Assembly: GCF_013410655.1 (NCBI RefSeq)
Contig: NZ_JACCFP010000001.1
Location: forward strand, 1,426,001-1,490,000
Length of the DNA: 64,000 nt
DNA from: Nocardioides thalensis
Lineage (GTDB): Bacteria; Actinomycetota; Actinomycetes; Propionibacteriales; Nocardioidaceae
Direction of reading: 5' to 3'
Shown here: positions 35,182-44,520 of the stretch, piece after piece
How the letters are laid out: every line of letters begins with the position of its first letter
Numbering within the stretch: position 1 is the first letter of the stretch
Translations under genes and position numbers: made by a program
Notes under the pieces: model-generated
Database searches by the model: none
The model's input: only the letters and a program-made list of their open reading frames with translations
What the model was told of the DNA's origin: nothing

Positions 35182-36171
35182 ATGGCTGACCCCGCGCCCG
35201 ACCCCGCGCTTCGTGACCAGACCCTCGCCGACATCGGCGAGTTCGGCCTGATCAGCCGGATCGACGAGCTGGTCGCGCGGCTGGCTCCGGGGGAGCAGGT
35301 GCTGGTCGGTCCGGGCGACGACGCGGCGGTGCTGCGGGTGCGCAACGGGCACGTCGTGGTCTCGACCGACGTGATGGTCGAGGGCCGGCACTTCCGGCGG
35401 GAGTGGGTGGACGCCGTCGACGTGGGCCACCGCGCCGCGGCCCAGAACCTGTCCGACATCAACGCGATGGGCGGCCGGGCCACCTGGCTGACCGTCGGCC
35501 TCGCGGCGCCGAAGGACCTCCCGGCCCAGTGGGCGCTCGACTTCACCCGCGGGTTCGCCGAGGAGTGCGCGTCGGTGGGCGCTGGCCTGGTCGGAGGCGA
35601 CCTCACCAGCGCCGACCAGGTCGTCATCAGCGTCACCGTCCTCGGCGGCTGCACCGTGTCGCCCGTGCTGCGCTCCGGCGCGCGTCCCGGCGACGTCGTC
35701 GCGCTCGCCGGCCGCCAGGGCTGGGCCGCCGGCGGGCTCGCCGTGCTGGGCCGCGGCTTCCGGTCCCCGCGGGTCCTGGTCGACGCGTATCGCAGGCCGG
35801 AGCCGCCGTACGACGCCGGGCCGGCCGCCGCCGACGCGGGCGCCACCTCGATGATCGACGTCTCCGACGGGCTGCTCGCCGACGCGCTCCACGTCGCCCG
35901 CGCCTCCGGTGTCGTGATCGACGTCGACACCGCGGCGTTCGAGGTGCCCGAGCCGCTCCAGGCCGTCGCCGCCGCGACCAACTCCGACCCGCTCGGGCTG
36001 ATCCTCGGCGGGGGCGACGACCACTGCCTGCTCGCGACGTTCCCCGCCGACGTCGCCCTCCCGGACGGCTGGCGCGCGGTCGGCATCGTCCGCGAGCCGG
36101 GCGCCGACGGTCCCACGGTCATCGTCGACGGCGCGGCGTACGAAGGACCGACCGGGTGGACGCACTTCTAG
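35182..36171 (+). CDS. thiL: Thiamine-monophosphate kinase
   Basis: 329 aa. It phosphorylates thiamine monophosphate to the active diphosphate. GPGDDAAVLR, the STDVMVEGRHFR block, NLSDINAMGG and the VSDGLLADA motif are all typical of ThiL and bind ATP and metal. The ATG at 35182 is taken because it immediately precedes the family N terminus; GGGATGGG lies just upstream. Conserved position between the DUF3515 gene and rpmB. The ung gene usually found after thiL in mycobacteria is missing; instead a large inverted repeat follows. Confidence 0.93.
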   Translation: MADPAPDPALRDQTLADIGEFGLISRIDELVARLAPGEQVLVGPGDDAAVLRVRNGHVVVSTDVMVEGRHFRREWVDAVDVGHRAAAQNLSDINAMGGRATWLTVGLAAPKDLPAQWALDFTRGFAEECASVGAGLVGGDLTSADQVVISVTVLGGCTVSPVLRSGARPGDVVALAGRQGWAAGGLAVLGRGFRSPRVLVDAYRRPEPPYDAGPAAADAGATSMIDVSDGLLADALHVARASGVVIDVDTAAFEVPEPLQAVAAATNSDPLGLILGGGDDHCLLATFPADVALPDGWRAVGIVREPGADGPTVIVDGAAYEGPTGWTHF

Positions 36172-36280
36172 CCGACGAACCGCCACGGTTGGTCGGTCGA
36201 GCCGGCAATTGGCAACGCCGCCCGGGCCAGAGGCCGAGCGGCGTTGACGGTTCGTTCAACCAACCGTGCCGGTTCGTCGG
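36172..36280. terminator. Long nested inverted repeat between thiL and rpmB
   Basis: The outer arms of 22 bp (36172-36193 and 36259-36280) match with a single mismatch (CCGACGAACCGCCACGGTT against the complement). Inner arms CAACGCCGC/GCGGCGTTG lie at 36213-36221 and 36238-36246. The left arm starts on the base after the thiL stop and the right arm ends one base before the rpmB stop. The arms resemble the 22-bp repeat family (CGAACCGCC...GG), as if one forward and one inverted unit. A bidirectional terminator is the likely role. Confidence 0.7.
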
Positions 36281-36281
36281 G

Positions 36282-36467
36282 TCAGCGGGTGACCTTGCCG
36301 GACTTCAGGCAGCCGGTGCAGACGTTCATGCGCTTCGGGGTGCCGTTGACGACAGCGCGCACACGCTGGATGTTGGGGTTGAAGCGGCGCTTGGTGATCT
36401 TGCGCGACCACGGCCGGTTGTTGCCGAAGGCCGGCTTCTTGGCGCAGATGTCGCACACGGCAGCCAC
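36282..36467 (-). CDS. rpmB: 50S ribosomal protein L28
   Basis: 61 aa with GTG start and AAGGAG upstream. Zinc-binding form: CDIC near the start and CTGC near the end. The conserved core NNRPWSRKITKRRFNPNIQ is intact. Actinobacteria often carry a second zinc-free L28 used under zinc limitation; this is the zinc-containing copy. Divergent from the DAK2 gene across about 130 bp that must hold both promoters; no clear hexamers are seen there. Confidence 0.96.
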   Translation of the reverse strand: MAAVCDICAKKPAFGNNRPWSRKITKRRFNPNIQRVRAVVNGTPKRMNVCTGCLKSGKVTR

Positions 36468-36596
36468 GGTGACTCCTTGGGTTGGAACGGTCTCAAGTCA
36501 GGGGTGCCCGGCTTCGGGCAACCGGAACAGATTAGCCGACGACCGCCTCGCGGCTGAAATCCGCGGGGACCTCCGCCGCCCACTACTCTCAGCAGG

Positions 36597-38303
36597 ATGG
36601 ACGACGGGACGGAGGAGCGCACGTCGGCGGGGAGCCCGTCGGGCGGCGCCGTGGGCGGCATCGCCCTCGAGAGCGTCCTCCGGTTCGTGGACATCGCCGT
36701 CGACGCCCTCGGTGACGCGCGCGAGGAGATCGACGCCCTCAACGTCTACCCGGTGCCCGACGGCGACACCGGCACCAACATGTACCTGACGATCGCCGCG
36801 GCGCGCGACGCGATCCGCGAGGCGCAGGACGAGGGGCGCGAGGCCGCGCTGGCGGCGTTGGCCCGGGGCGCGCTGCTCGGCGCCCGCGGCAACTCCGGGG
36901 TGATCCTCAGCGAGATGCTCGGCGCGATCGCCCGACGCATCGGCGCTGCGACGCCCGGCGACCGCAACGCCGAGGTGATGGCCGAGGCCCTCCACCAGGC
37001 CACCGAGGCGAGCTATGCCGCGGTCGGCGAGCCGGTCGAGGGCACGATGCTCACCGTGCTGCGCGCGGCGAGCGAGGCGGCCCGCACGGCCGCAAAGGAT
37101 CCGGCGGTCCGCTCCCGCGACGTCTTCACCACCGCGGCGGCGGCAGCGCGTGAGGCCCTCGGCCACACGCCCGAGCAACTCGACGTGCTCGCCCGCGCCG
37201 GCGTCGTCGACGCCGGCGGCCGCGGCATCTGTGTGATCCTCGACGCGGCCGAGACGGTGCTGACTGGCCACCGGCCGGTCCCGGTGACCGCCCCGCTCGG
37301 CAGCCACGCGATCCCGGTGCCGCACCTCCCGCACGACGGCGCGGGCGACCTGAGCGCCGACGGCCCCGCCTACGAGGTCATGTACCTCCTCGACAGCCCC
37401 GACGGCGAGATCCCGCGGGTCCGGGCCCGGCTGGCCGAGCTCGGCGACAGCGTGGTGGTGGTCGGCGGCGAGGGGCTGTGGAACGTCCACGTCCACACCG
37501 ACGACGTCGGGGGCGCGATCGAGGCGGCCCTCGAGGTCGGCCGGCCGCACCGGATCCGGGTGACCCACTTCGTGCAGCAGGTGGCCGCGCAGACGGCGGC
37601 GCGGGCCGGCGAGCGACCGGCCCCGGCCGTCCTGGCCGGGCCGCGCCGGGTGGTCGCGGTCGCCGCCGGGCCGGGCCTGGCAGAGCTGTTCGCCGAGGCG
37701 GGGGCCGAGGTGGTCGAGGGCGCGCCGGGACGACGCGCCTCCGCCGGTGAGCTGCTCGCCGCGATCACCCGCTGCGGCGCGAGCGAGGTCGTCGTACTGC
37801 CCAACGACGAGGACACGGTTCGTACGGCGCGGATGGCCGCGAGCACCGCTGAGGTCGACCATCCCGGCCTGCGCGTCGCCGTGATCCCGACCCAGGCGCA
37901 GGTCCAGGGCCTGGCCGCGCTGGCGGTCCACGAGCCGGGCCGCGCGTTCGACAGCGACGTGACCGAGATGACCGCGACCGCGCGGCACGTGCGCCACGGC
38001 GCCGTCACGACCGCCGCGCGGACGGCGATGACGACGGCCGGACCCTGCGAGGTGGGCGACGCCCTCGGGGTGATCGCCGGTGACTTCGCGGTGGTGGGCA
38101 GCGACCTCGCGCGCGTCGCCGTGGTCGTCGTGGAGCGGCTGCTGGCGGCCGGTGGCGAGCTGGTCACGCTGGTCCGCGGCCGCGAGAACGGCGAGATCGC
38201 CGACCACGTGTCGGCGTGGGTGGAGGAGATGCACCCCGGTGTCGACGTCGTGGTGTACGACGGGGGGCAGGAGCGCTACCCGCTGCTCCTGTCCGTCGAG
38301 TGA
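36597..38303 (+). CDS. DAK2-domain protein, FakA-like
   Basis: 568 aa. The N-terminal DhaL/DAK2 kinase domain shows VYPVPDGDTGTNMYLT and GARGNSGVILSE, which bind ATP-Mg. A middle linker domain and a C-terminal DegV-like half follow (EVMYLLDSPDGEIPRVRARLAELGDSVVVVGGEGLWNVHVHTDD is split across these). FakA kinases phosphorylate fatty acids bound by FakB; whether that holds in Actinobacteria is not established. Position before recG matches Rv2974c-recG. The stop at 38303 is followed by recG 28 bases later, so they are probably co-transcribed. Confidence 0.88.
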   Translation: MDDGTEERTSAGSPSGGAVGGIALESVLRFVDIAVDALGDAREEIDALNVYPVPDGDTGTNMYLTIAAARDAIREAQDEGREAALAALARGALLGARGNSGVILSEMLGAIARRIGAATPGDRNAEVMAEALHQATEASYAAVGEPVEGTMLTVLRAASEAARTAAKDPAVRSRDVFTTAAAAAREALGHTPEQLDVLARAGVVDAGGRGICVILDAAETVLTGHRPVPVTAPLGSHAIPVPHLPHDGAGDLSADGPAYEVMYLLDSPDGEIPRVRARLAELGDSVVVVGGEGLWNVHVHTDDVGGAIEAALEVGRPHRIRVTHFVQQVAAQTAARAGERPAPAVLAGPRRVVAVAAGPGLAELFAEAGAEVVEGAPGRRASAGELLAAITRCGASEVVVLPNDEDTVRTARMAASTAEVDHPGLRVAVIPTQAQVQGLAALAVHEPGRAFDSDVTEMTATARHVRHGAVTTAARTAMTTAGPCEVGDALGVIAGDFAVVGSDLARVAVVVVERLLAAGGELVTLVRGRENGEIADHVSAWVEEMHPGVDVVVYDGGQERYPLLLSVE

Positions 38304-38331
38304 GTACGCCGCACCGGGAGCAACCAAGTCT

Positions 38332-40572
38332 GTGATCACCCTCGAGTCGCCGCTCGTCTCCGTGCTGGGCGGCGCGCCCCCCGCCAAGCGCAAGAAGTTC
38401 GAGGAGGGCCTCGGCCTGCGCACGGTCGGCGACCTGCTGCGCCACTTCCCGCGCCGCTACCTCGAGACGGGCCGGCTGAGCCGGGTCGACAACCTCCACG
38501 TCGGCCAGATGCTGTGCGTGATCGGCGAGATCTCCCAGTGCGAGATCAAGACCTACAAGGACCGGCGCACGGGCCGACCGGCACACCGGGTCGAGGCGAC
38601 GCTGCGCACAGACGGCCCGCCGCTGCGGATGACGTTCTTCGCCAAGCACGAGCGGACCGCCCGCTGGCAGGCCAACCGGGTCGCGGTCGGCCGCCGCGGA
38701 GTCTTCCTCGGCAAGGCCGACCGGTTCCGCAACGAGTGGCAGCTCACCAACCCGGCGATGACGATCTTCGGCCTGTCCGACGCCGCGGAGGGCGAGAACG
38801 ACGTCGCCGAGATGATCGAGGAGATCGGCGACCTCTACCCGATCTACCCGCTGACCAAGGGCGTGGAGACCTGGGACGTCCAGCGCGCGGTGCGGTTCGC
38901 CCGCGACGTGATGGGCGAGGTCCCCGAGGTGCTGCCCGCCTCCGTGCGCGACGCCTACGACGTGCTCGACATCTCGACCGCCTACGCCTGGGTGCACGCG
39001 CCCGACGACCGCGACCAGGTCGACCGGGCGCTCCACCGCTTCCGGTTCGAGGAGGCCCTGGTCACCCAGCTCGTGCTCGGACGGCGCCGCCGGGCGCTGC
39101 GCGCGCAGGGCGCGACCCCACGCACCGGCGGCGGGGGAGCGCTCGCCGCGTTCGACGCCCGGCTGCCCTTCGAGCTCACCGCCGGGCAGGTCGAGGTCGG
39201 GGCGCAGGTCGAGCACGACCTGGCGCAGGCCCACCCGATGAACCGGCTGCTCCAGGGCGAGGTCGGCTCCGGCAAGACGCTCGTCGCGCTCCGGGCGATG
39301 CTGCGGGTGGTCGACTCCGGCGGGCAGGCCGCGCTGCTCGCGCCGACCGAGGTGCTCGCCCAGCAGCACTACCGGTCGATCGTGACGATGCTCGGCGACC
39401 TCGCGGAGGGCGGGGTGCTCGGCGCCCCGGAGCACGCGACCCGGGTCGAGCTGCTCACCGGCTCGATGACCAAGACCCAGCGCACCGAGCCGCTGCTCAA
39501 CATCGTCACCGGCGAGGCCGGCATCGTGATCGGCACCCACGCGCTGCTCCAGGAGCAGGTGGAGTTCGCCGACCTCGGGCTCGTCGTCGTCGACGAGCAG
39601 CACCGCTTCGGCGTCGAGCAGCGTGCCGCGCTCGCCGACAAGGCGCGCACGCCACCGCACGTGCTGGTGATGACCGCGACGCCGATCCCGCGCACGGTCG
39701 CGATGACGGTGTTCGGCGATCTCGAGACCTCCACCCTGCGCGAGCTGCCCGCGGGCCGCGCGCCGATCCAGAGCACGGTGGTGCCGCTCGCCGAGCAGCC
39801 GGCCTGGCTCGACCGCGCCTGGCAGCGGGTGCGCGAGGAGGTCGGCAAGGGCCACCAGGTCTACGTCGTGTGCCCACGCATCTCCGGCGACGAGGCCGAG
39901 GCGGGCGAGACCGAGGTCGTCGACCTCGACGAGGACGGCAACCCGATCGCCCCGGCTCCCGGGGCCGCCGCGGTCGAGGAGGTCGTCGAGCGGCTCGCCG
40001 CCGGCCCGCTCGACGGCCTCCGGATCGGCCGGCTCCACGGCCGGCTGCCGGCCGACGAGAAAGACGCCACGATGCGGGCGTTCACGCGACGCGAGCTCGA
40101 CGTCCTCGTCTCGACGACCGTGATCGAGGTCGGCGTCGACGTGCCCAACGCCACCACGATGGTGATCCTCGACGCCGACCGGTTCGGCGTCTCGCAGCTC
40201 CACCAGCTGCGCGGCCGGGTCGGCCGCGGCGGGCTGCACGGCCTGTGCCTGCTCGTGACCCGCGCCGAGCCCGGCACCCCGGCCCGGGAGCGGCTCGACG
40301 CCGTCGCCTCGACCACCGACGGCTTCCTGCTGAGCCGCATCGACCTCGAGCAGCGGCGCGAGGGCGACGTGCTCGGCGCGTCCCAAGCCGGCCGCCGGTC
40401 CAGCCTCGAGAAGCTGCGGGTGCTCCGCGACGAGGACACGATCGTCGCCGCCCGCGACGCGGCGGAGAAGCTGCTCGACGCCGATCCCGCTCTCGGCGAC
40501 GCACCCCTCCTCGCCGACGCCGTCGCCGAGCTCGAGCGCTCGCAGCAGGCCGAGTTCGTGGACAAGTCGTGA
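38332..40572 (+). CDS. recG: ATP-dependent DNA helicase RecG
   Basis: 746 aa. Branch-migration helicase rescuing stalled forks and processing Holliday junctions. N-terminal wedge/OB region, Walker A GEVGSGKT at 309-316, DEQH box at 421-424, then TATPIPRT and the C-terminal helicase motif with QLHQLRGRVGRGG. GTG at 38332 is the first start after the DAK2 gene and gives the usual N terminus (LESPLVSVLGG). GGGAG lies 11 bases before it, a little far. The frame is open further upstream, but that overlaps the DAK2 gene out of frame. Confidence 0.95.
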   Translation: MITLESPLVSVLGGAPPAKRKKFEEGLGLRTVGDLLRHFPRRYLETGRLSRVDNLHVGQMLCVIGEISQCEIKTYKDRRTGRPAHRVEATLRTDGPPLRMTFFAKHERTARWQANRVAVGRRGVFLGKADRFRNEWQLTNPAMTIFGLSDAAEGENDVAEMIEEIGDLYPIYPLTKGVETWDVQRAVRFARDVMGEVPEVLPASVRDAYDVLDISTAYAWVHAPDDRDQVDRALHRFRFEEALVTQLVLGRRRRALRAQGATPRTGGGGALAAFDARLPFELTAGQVEVGAQVEHDLAQAHPMNRLLQGEVGSGKTLVALRAMLRVVDSGGQAALLAPTEVLAQQHYRSIVTMLGDLAEGGVLGAPEHATRVELLTGSMTKTQRTEPLLNIVTGEAGIVIGTHALLQEQVEFADLGLVVVDEQHRFGVEQRAALADKARTPPHVLVMTATPIPRTVAMTVFGDLETSTLRELPAGRAPIQSTVVPLAEQPAWLDRAWQRVREEVGKGHQVYVVCPRISGDEAEAGETEVVDLDEDGNPIAPAPGAAAVEEVVERLAAGPLDGLRIGRLHGRLPADEKDATMRAFTRRELDVLVSTTVIEVGVDVPNATTMVILDADRFGVSQLHQLRGRVGRGGLHGLCLLVTRAEPGTPARERLDAVASTTDGFLLSRIDLEQRREGDVLGASQAGRRSSLEKLRVLRDEDTIVAARDAAEKLLDADPALGDAPLLADAVAELERSQQAEFVDKS

Positions 40573-40579
40573 GGGCCCG

Positions 40580-41161
40580 ATGACCCGCATCATCGGCGGT
40601 GTCGCCGGCGGCCGCCGCCTGCAGACCCCGAAGGGCGACCAGACCCGGCCCACCTCCGACCGGGTGCGCGAGGCGCTGTTCTCGGCGCTCGACGTCTGGG
40701 CCGGCTCGTTCCACGACCTCCGGTTCCTCGACCTGTACGCCGGCAGCGGCGCCATCGGCCTCGAGGCGTGGTCGCGCGGGGCGGGCCACGTGACCCTCGT
40801 CGAGTCCGACCGGCGCACCGCCGACCTGGTGCGCGCCAACGCGCGCGCGATCGGCTGCGACGCGGCCGACGTCCGGAGCCGCTCGGTCAGTGCCGTGCTC
40901 GCCGAGCGGCCGGCGGCGCCGTACGACCTGGTCTTCAGCGACCCGCCCTACCCGCTCACGGACACGGCCCTCGCCGGCGACCTCGCGCTCCTGGCGGCCA
41001 ACGGCTGGCTCGCCGACGACGCGCTGGTCGTCGTCGAGCGCGGCTCGCGCAGCCCGGAGCCCGCCTGGCCGGCCGGCCTCGAGCCGCTGCCCGGCAAGAA
41101 GGGCCGCAAGAAGTACGGCGAGACCACCCTGTGGTTCGCCACGACACCGGACGACCACTAA
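40580..41161 (+). CDS. rsmD: 16S rRNA (guanine966-N2)-methyltransferase
   Basis: 193 aa. Opening [17 protein letters not shown] is the family signature. The SAM site is [14 protein letters not shown] (50-63) and the catalytic DPPY is at 121-124. Modifies G966 in the decoding region of 16S rRNA. It starts seven bases after recG and is followed 10 bases later by coaD; rsmD-coaD is a conserved pair. Confidence 0.94.
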   Translation: MTRIIGGVAGGRRLQTPKGDQTRPTSDRVREALFSALDVWAGSFHDLRFLDLYAGSGAIGLEAWSRGAGHVTLVESDRRTADLVRANARAIGCDAADVRSRSVSAVLAERPAAPYDLVFSDPPYPLTDTALAGDLALLAANGWLADDALVVVERGSRSPEPAWPAGLEPLPGKKGRKKYGETTLWFATTPDDH

Positions 41162-41171
41162 CGTTCCGGCC

Positions 41172-41645
41172 ATGACGCGCGCGGTGTGTCCCGGCTCCTT
41201 CGACCCGGTGACCAACGGTCACCTCGACATCTTCCGGCGCACCGCGGCGCTCTTCGACGAGCTCGTCGTGGCCACCGGCACCAACATGTCGAAGAACCGG
41301 ATGTTCGACCCCCAGGAGCGGCTCGAGATGCTCGAGGAGGCCTGCGCTGACCTGCCGAACGTCAAGGTGATGGGCTTCACCGGCCTGATCGTGGACTTCT
41401 GCCGGGAGATCGGGGCCCAGGCGATCGTCAAGGGTCTGCGCGGCGGCAACGACTACGAGTACGAGCTGCCGATGGCGCAGATGAACGCCCACCTCACCGG
41501 CGTGGAGACGGTGTTCGTGCCGACCACCGCCTCGCTGGGCTACGTGTCGTCGAGCCTGGTCAAGGAGGTCGCCTCCCTCGGGGGAGACGTGTCCGGGTTG
41601 GTGCCGCCGGCCGTGCTGGAGCGGCTGACGGAGCGCCTGGCGTGA
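41172..41645 (+). CDS. coaD: Phosphopantetheine adenylyltransferase
   Basis: 157 aa. Penultimate step of coenzyme A synthesis: ATP plus 4'-phosphopantetheine to dephospho-CoA. The nucleotidyl-transfer motif TNGH is at 14-17 within [12 protein letters not shown]. Further marks are [12 protein letters not shown] and the YVSSSLVKE end motif. ATG at 41172. End of the recG-rsmD-coaD group; a promoter for the next operon starts 15 bases after its stop. Confidence 0.96.
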   Translation: MTRAVCPGSFDPVTNGHLDIFRRTAALFDELVVATGTNMSKNRMFDPQERLEMLEEACADLPNVKVMGFTGLIVDFCREIGAQAIVKGLRGGNDYEYELPMAQMNAHLTGVETVFVPTTASLGYVSSSLVKEVASLGGDVSGLVPPAVLERLTERLA

Positions 41646-41659
41646 CCGCCGACCGCGTT

Positions 41660-41688
41660 TTGCCCCATCTGTCACGCCCGACTAGCAT
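41660..41688 (+). promoter_or_regulatory. Promoter of the DUF177-rpmF-rnc-mutM operon
   Basis: TTGCCC and TAGCAT with a 17-bp spacer, 38 bases before the GTG of the DUF177 gene. A good match to a housekeeping promoter and well placed for this four-gene run. Confidence 0.55.
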
Positions 41689-41726
41689 TGATCCGATCTG
41701 TTTGTGCTTGGACCAGGAGTGATCAC

Positions 41727-42299
41727 GTGACCAGCCTGGACCCGAGAGCGCCGCTCGTGCTCGACACTCGCGAGCTCGGGCGCCGCCCGGGGTCCCAGCG
41801 TCAAGTGACGCTCACGGTCCCGGCACCAGCAGATCTGGGCATCGAAGTTCTCACTGTCCCCGAAGGATCGCCGGTCGAGCTCGACCTGCGGCTGGAGGCG
41901 GTCATGGAGGGCGTGCTCGTCACGGGTACGGCGAAGGCCGGGCTCGAGGGTGAGTGCGCACGGTGCCTGGAGCCGATCCGAGACGACGTCGAGGTGGAGC
42001 TCCAGGAGCTGTTCGTCTACGACGACATCCGTGACTCCGAGGGGGCGGAGGAGGACGACGAGGTCAGCATGCTGCGGGACGACCTGGTCGACCTGGAGCC
42101 TCTGCTGCGGGACGCGGTGGTGCTCGCACTGCCGTTCCAGCCGCTGTGCATGCCGGACTGTCCCGGCCTGTGCCCCGAGTGCGGGGCACGACTGGCCGAC
42201 GACCCCGACCATGCGCACGAGGCTGCGATCGACCCGCGGTGGGCGGCGCTCAGCAAGCTGGCCGACGACACGCAGCAGCCCGAACAAACCGAGCCCTGA
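41727..42299 (+). CDS. DUF177 (YceD) family protein
   Basis: 190 aa from GTG 41727, nine bases after AGGAG; the frame opens 39 bases earlier without coding character. Cysteine pairs in [10 protein letters not shown] and in [12 protein letters not shown] suggest a bound metal. DUF177 proteins are linked to 23S rRNA metabolism in plants and bacteria and are nearly always encoded next to rpmF, as here (28 bases before it). C-terminal tail acidic and Gln-rich. The exact role is not known. Confidence 0.9.
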   Translation: MTSLDPRAPLVLDTRELGRRPGSQRQVTLTVPAPADLGIEVLTVPEGSPVELDLRLEAVMEGVLVTGTAKAGLEGECARCLEPIRDDVEVELQELFVYDDIRDSEGAEEDDEVSMLRDDLVDLEPLLRDAVVLALPFQPLCMPDCPGLCPECGARLADDPDHAHEAAIDPRWAALSKLADDTQQPEQTEP

Positions 42300-42327
42300 C
42301 CGGCACCGAAGATCCGAGGAGACAACC

Positions 42328-42513
42328 GTGGCAGTCCCGAAGCGCAAGATGTCGCGCAGCAACACGCGGCACCGCCGCTCGCAGTGGAAGGCCGTCGCCC
42401 CCACCCTGGTCGACTGCGCCAACCCGGCCTGCGACGCCAAGCACATCCCGCACCGCGCCTGCGGCACCTGCGGCCAGTACGGCGCCCGCGCCGACCGCCG
42501 TCAGGTTCTCTGA
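42328..42513 (+). CDS. rpmF: 50S ribosomal protein L32
   Basis: 61 aa, GTG start with GAGGAG upstream. Begins [20 protein letters not shown] as in all L32. Cys pairs CANPAC and CGTCG indicate the zinc-binding form. Sits between DUF177 and rnc in the usual actinobacterial order. Confidence 0.97.
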   Translation: MAVPKRKMSRSNTRHRRSQWKAVAPTLVDCANPACDAKHIPHRACGTCGQYGARADRRQVL

Positions 42514-42556
42514 CCCTCACGGTCGGAGCAGCGGCATCACTGCTCACACCGACACG

Positions 42557-43249
42557 GTGTACGGCGAGCTGCGTCGTGCGCTCGGCGAGCCTGAGCTCGA
42601 CCCCGAGCTGCTCGACCGCGCGCTGACGCACCGGTCGTACGCCTACGAGAACGGCGGCCTCCCGACCAACGAGCGCCTGGAGTTCCTGGGCGACTCGGTG
42701 CTCGGCGTCGTCGTCACCGAGACGCTCTACCGCATGCACCCGGACCTCCCCGAGGGCCGGCTCGCGAAGCTCCGTGCGGCGGTCGTCAACGCCCGCGCGC
42801 TCGCCGGCGTGGCCCGCGAGCTCGACCTCGGGCAGTACATCAAGCTCGGCCGCGGCGAGGAGGCCACCGGCGGGCGCGAGAAGGCGTCGATCCTGTCCGA
42901 CACCGTCGAGGCGGTGATCGGCGCGGTCCACCTCAGCGGCGGCATCGAGGTCTCCTCGGTCGTCGTCCACCGCCTGTTCGACCCGCTCATCGAGTCGGCC
43001 TCCGCGATGGGCGCCGGCCTCGACTGGAAGACGTCCCTCCAGGAGCTCGCGGCCGAGCGCGGACTCGGCGTCCCCGAGTACGTCATCGAGGACGACGGGC
43101 CCGACCACCAGAAGACCTTCACCGCGCAGGTCCGCGTCGGCGGTCGCCTCTACGGCAACGGCAACGGCCGTTCCAAGAAGGAGGCCGAGCAGGGCGCCGC
43201 GGAGACGGCCTACGGCGAGATCGTCGCCGACCTCGGCCAGCCGGCCTAG
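42557..43249 (+). CDS. rnc: Ribonuclease III
   Basis: 230 aa from GTG 42557. Endonuclease for double-stranded RNA, processing rRNA precursors. The signature [13 protein letters not shown] is at 38-50; the second catalytic acidic cluster is in [14 protein letters not shown]; the C-terminal dsRNA-binding domain ends [13 protein letters not shown]. The start is uncertain: no Shine-Dalgarno lies before the GTG. A good one (CGGAG) lies seven bases before an in-frame ATC at 42536, which would add seven residues. mutM follows after seven bases. Confidence 0.93.
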   Translation: MYGELRRALGEPELDPELLDRALTHRSYAYENGGLPTNERLEFLGDSVLGVVVTETLYRMHPDLPEGRLAKLRAAVVNARALAGVARELDLGQYIKLGRGEEATGGREKASILSDTVEAVIGAVHLSGGIEVSSVVVHRLFDPLIESASAMGAGLDWKTSLQELAAERGLGVPEYVIEDDGPDHQKTFTAQVRVGGRLYGNGNGRSKKEAEQGAAETAYGEIVADLGQPA

Positions 43250-43256
43250 CGCCACC

Positions 43257-44126
43257 GTGCCCGAGCTCCCCGAGGTCGAGGTCGTCCGCCTCGGCCTCGA
43301 GCGCCACGTCGTCGGCGCCACGATCACTGCGGTCGAGGTCCTCCACGAGCGGCCGGTGCGCCGCGACCCGCGCGGCCCGTCCGGCTTCGCCGCCGCGCTC
43401 ACCGGGCGCACCGTCACCGGCGCCCGGCGGCGCGGCAAGTACCTCTGGCTCCCGCTCGACAACGGCGACGCGCTGCTGGGCCACCTCGGCATGAGCGGCC
43501 AGATGCTCGTCCAGCCGGCCGGCGCCCCCGTCGAGCGCCACCTGCGCGTCCGGTTCGCGCTCGATTTCGGTGGTCGAGGAGGCCGCCCCGCGGAGCTCCG
43601 GTTCGTCGACCAGCGGATGTTCGGCGGCCTGCTGGTCTCCGCCGGCGGGGCCGGGCTGCCCTCCGAGATCGCGCACATCGCCCGCGACCCGCTCGACCCG
43701 GAGTTCGACGACGACCTCTTCGTCCAGCGGGTACGGCGCCGCTCGGCCGGCGTGAAGCGGCTGCTGCTCGACCAGGGGCTGATCTCCGGCGTCGGCAACA
43801 TCTACGCCGACGAGGCGCTGTGGCGCGCCCGGGTCCACGGCGACCGGCCGGGGGAGCGGCTCACCCGGAAGCAGGTCACGGAGCTGCTCGGCCACGCGCG
43901 CGAGGTCATGGCCGCCGCGCTGGTCCAGGGCGGGACGTCGTTCGACGCGCTCTACGTCAACGTCAACGGCGAGTCCGGCTACTTCGACCGCTCCCTCCAC
44001 GCCTACGGTCGCGAGGACCAGCCCTGCGACCGGTGCGGCACCCCGATCAGGCGGATCGCGTTCATGAACCGGTCGTCGTACTTCTGCCCGAGGTGCCAAC
44101 CGGTCCCGCGGGTCCGCAGAGTTTGA
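43257..44126 (+). CDS. mutM: Formamidopyrimidine-DNA glycosylase
   Basis: 289 aa. Bifunctional glycosylase/AP lyase removing 8-oxoguanine. N-terminal PELPEVE supplies the catalytic proline and glutamate. The H2TH region has [16 protein letters not shown]. The zinc finger Cys257-x2-Cys260...Cys277-x2-Cys280 (CDRC; CPRC) is complete. GTG at 43257, seven bases after the rnc stop; rnc-mutM-smc is the conserved order, here with two genes inserted before smc. Confidence 0.95.
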   Translation: MPELPEVEVVRLGLERHVVGATITAVEVLHERPVRRDPRGPSGFAAALTGRTVTGARRRGKYLWLPLDNGDALLGHLGMSGQMLVQPAGAPVERHLRVRFALDFGGRGGRPAELRFVDQRMFGGLLVSAGGAGLPSEIAHIARDPLDPEFDDDLFVQRVRRRSAGVKRLLLDQGLISGVGNIYADEALWRARVHGDRPGERLTRKQVTELLGHAREVMAAALVQGGTSFDALYVNVNGESGYFDRSLHAYGREDQPCDRCGTPIRRIAFMNRSSYFCPRCQPVPRVRRV

Positions 44127-44200
44127 CCCAGCGCGTGTGAAGTGCGACTCTTGGAGACGGCCCTCCAGTCGAGGACGGGCCCTCTTCCCCCCAACCCAAG

Positions 44201-44219
44201 CGCCACCCGCGGGGTGGCG
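44201..44219 (+). terminator. Hairpin after mutM
   Basis: CGCCACCC and GGGTGGCG form a perfect 8-bp stem with loop GCG, 74 bases after the mutM stop and 41 before the next start. It may end the DUF177-mutM operon or sit in the leader of the small coiled-coil gene. No U tract. Confidence 0.5.
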
Positions 44220-44260
44220 GGCGGGAACAGAGCAGGATTCGAACCGGAAGGTACACCTTC

Positions 44261-44455
44261 ATGGCCAAGGCGCTGATCGGTCACCTGAACAGCGACCTGC
44301 GCGACCCCCGGCTCGCCGTCGAGAACGCTCGACTGCGCAACCGGGTGGCCGAGCTGGAGTCTCTCGTCCTCCGTCTCAGCGAGGAGAACGACAAGCTGAT
44401 GGCGACTCGGGCCGCCTCCATCCTGGCCGACGACCAGGAGATGCAGCCGGCCTGA
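44261..44455 (+). CDS. Small coiled-coil protein (64 aa)
   Basis: Starts MAKALIGHLNSDLRDPRLA, then a clear heptad coiled coil (ENARLRNRVAELESLVLRL) and an acidic end. Similar 60-90 residue proteins with an MAKALxGH start are widespread in Actinobacteria. GGAAGG precedes the ATG. No biochemical role is known; the helix suggests oligomerisation or a partner-binding rod. It lies between mutM and the MFS gene in the same direction. Confidence 0.82.
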   Translation: MAKALIGHLNSDLRDPRLAVENARLRNRVAELESLVLRLSEENDKLMATRAASILADDQEMQPA

Positions 44456-44520
44456 CAGGCCCCTCACGGGCATCCGTAAATCGGGTGGCCGAGCATTCAC
44501 GCGCGCCGTAGTTTTCTCCG

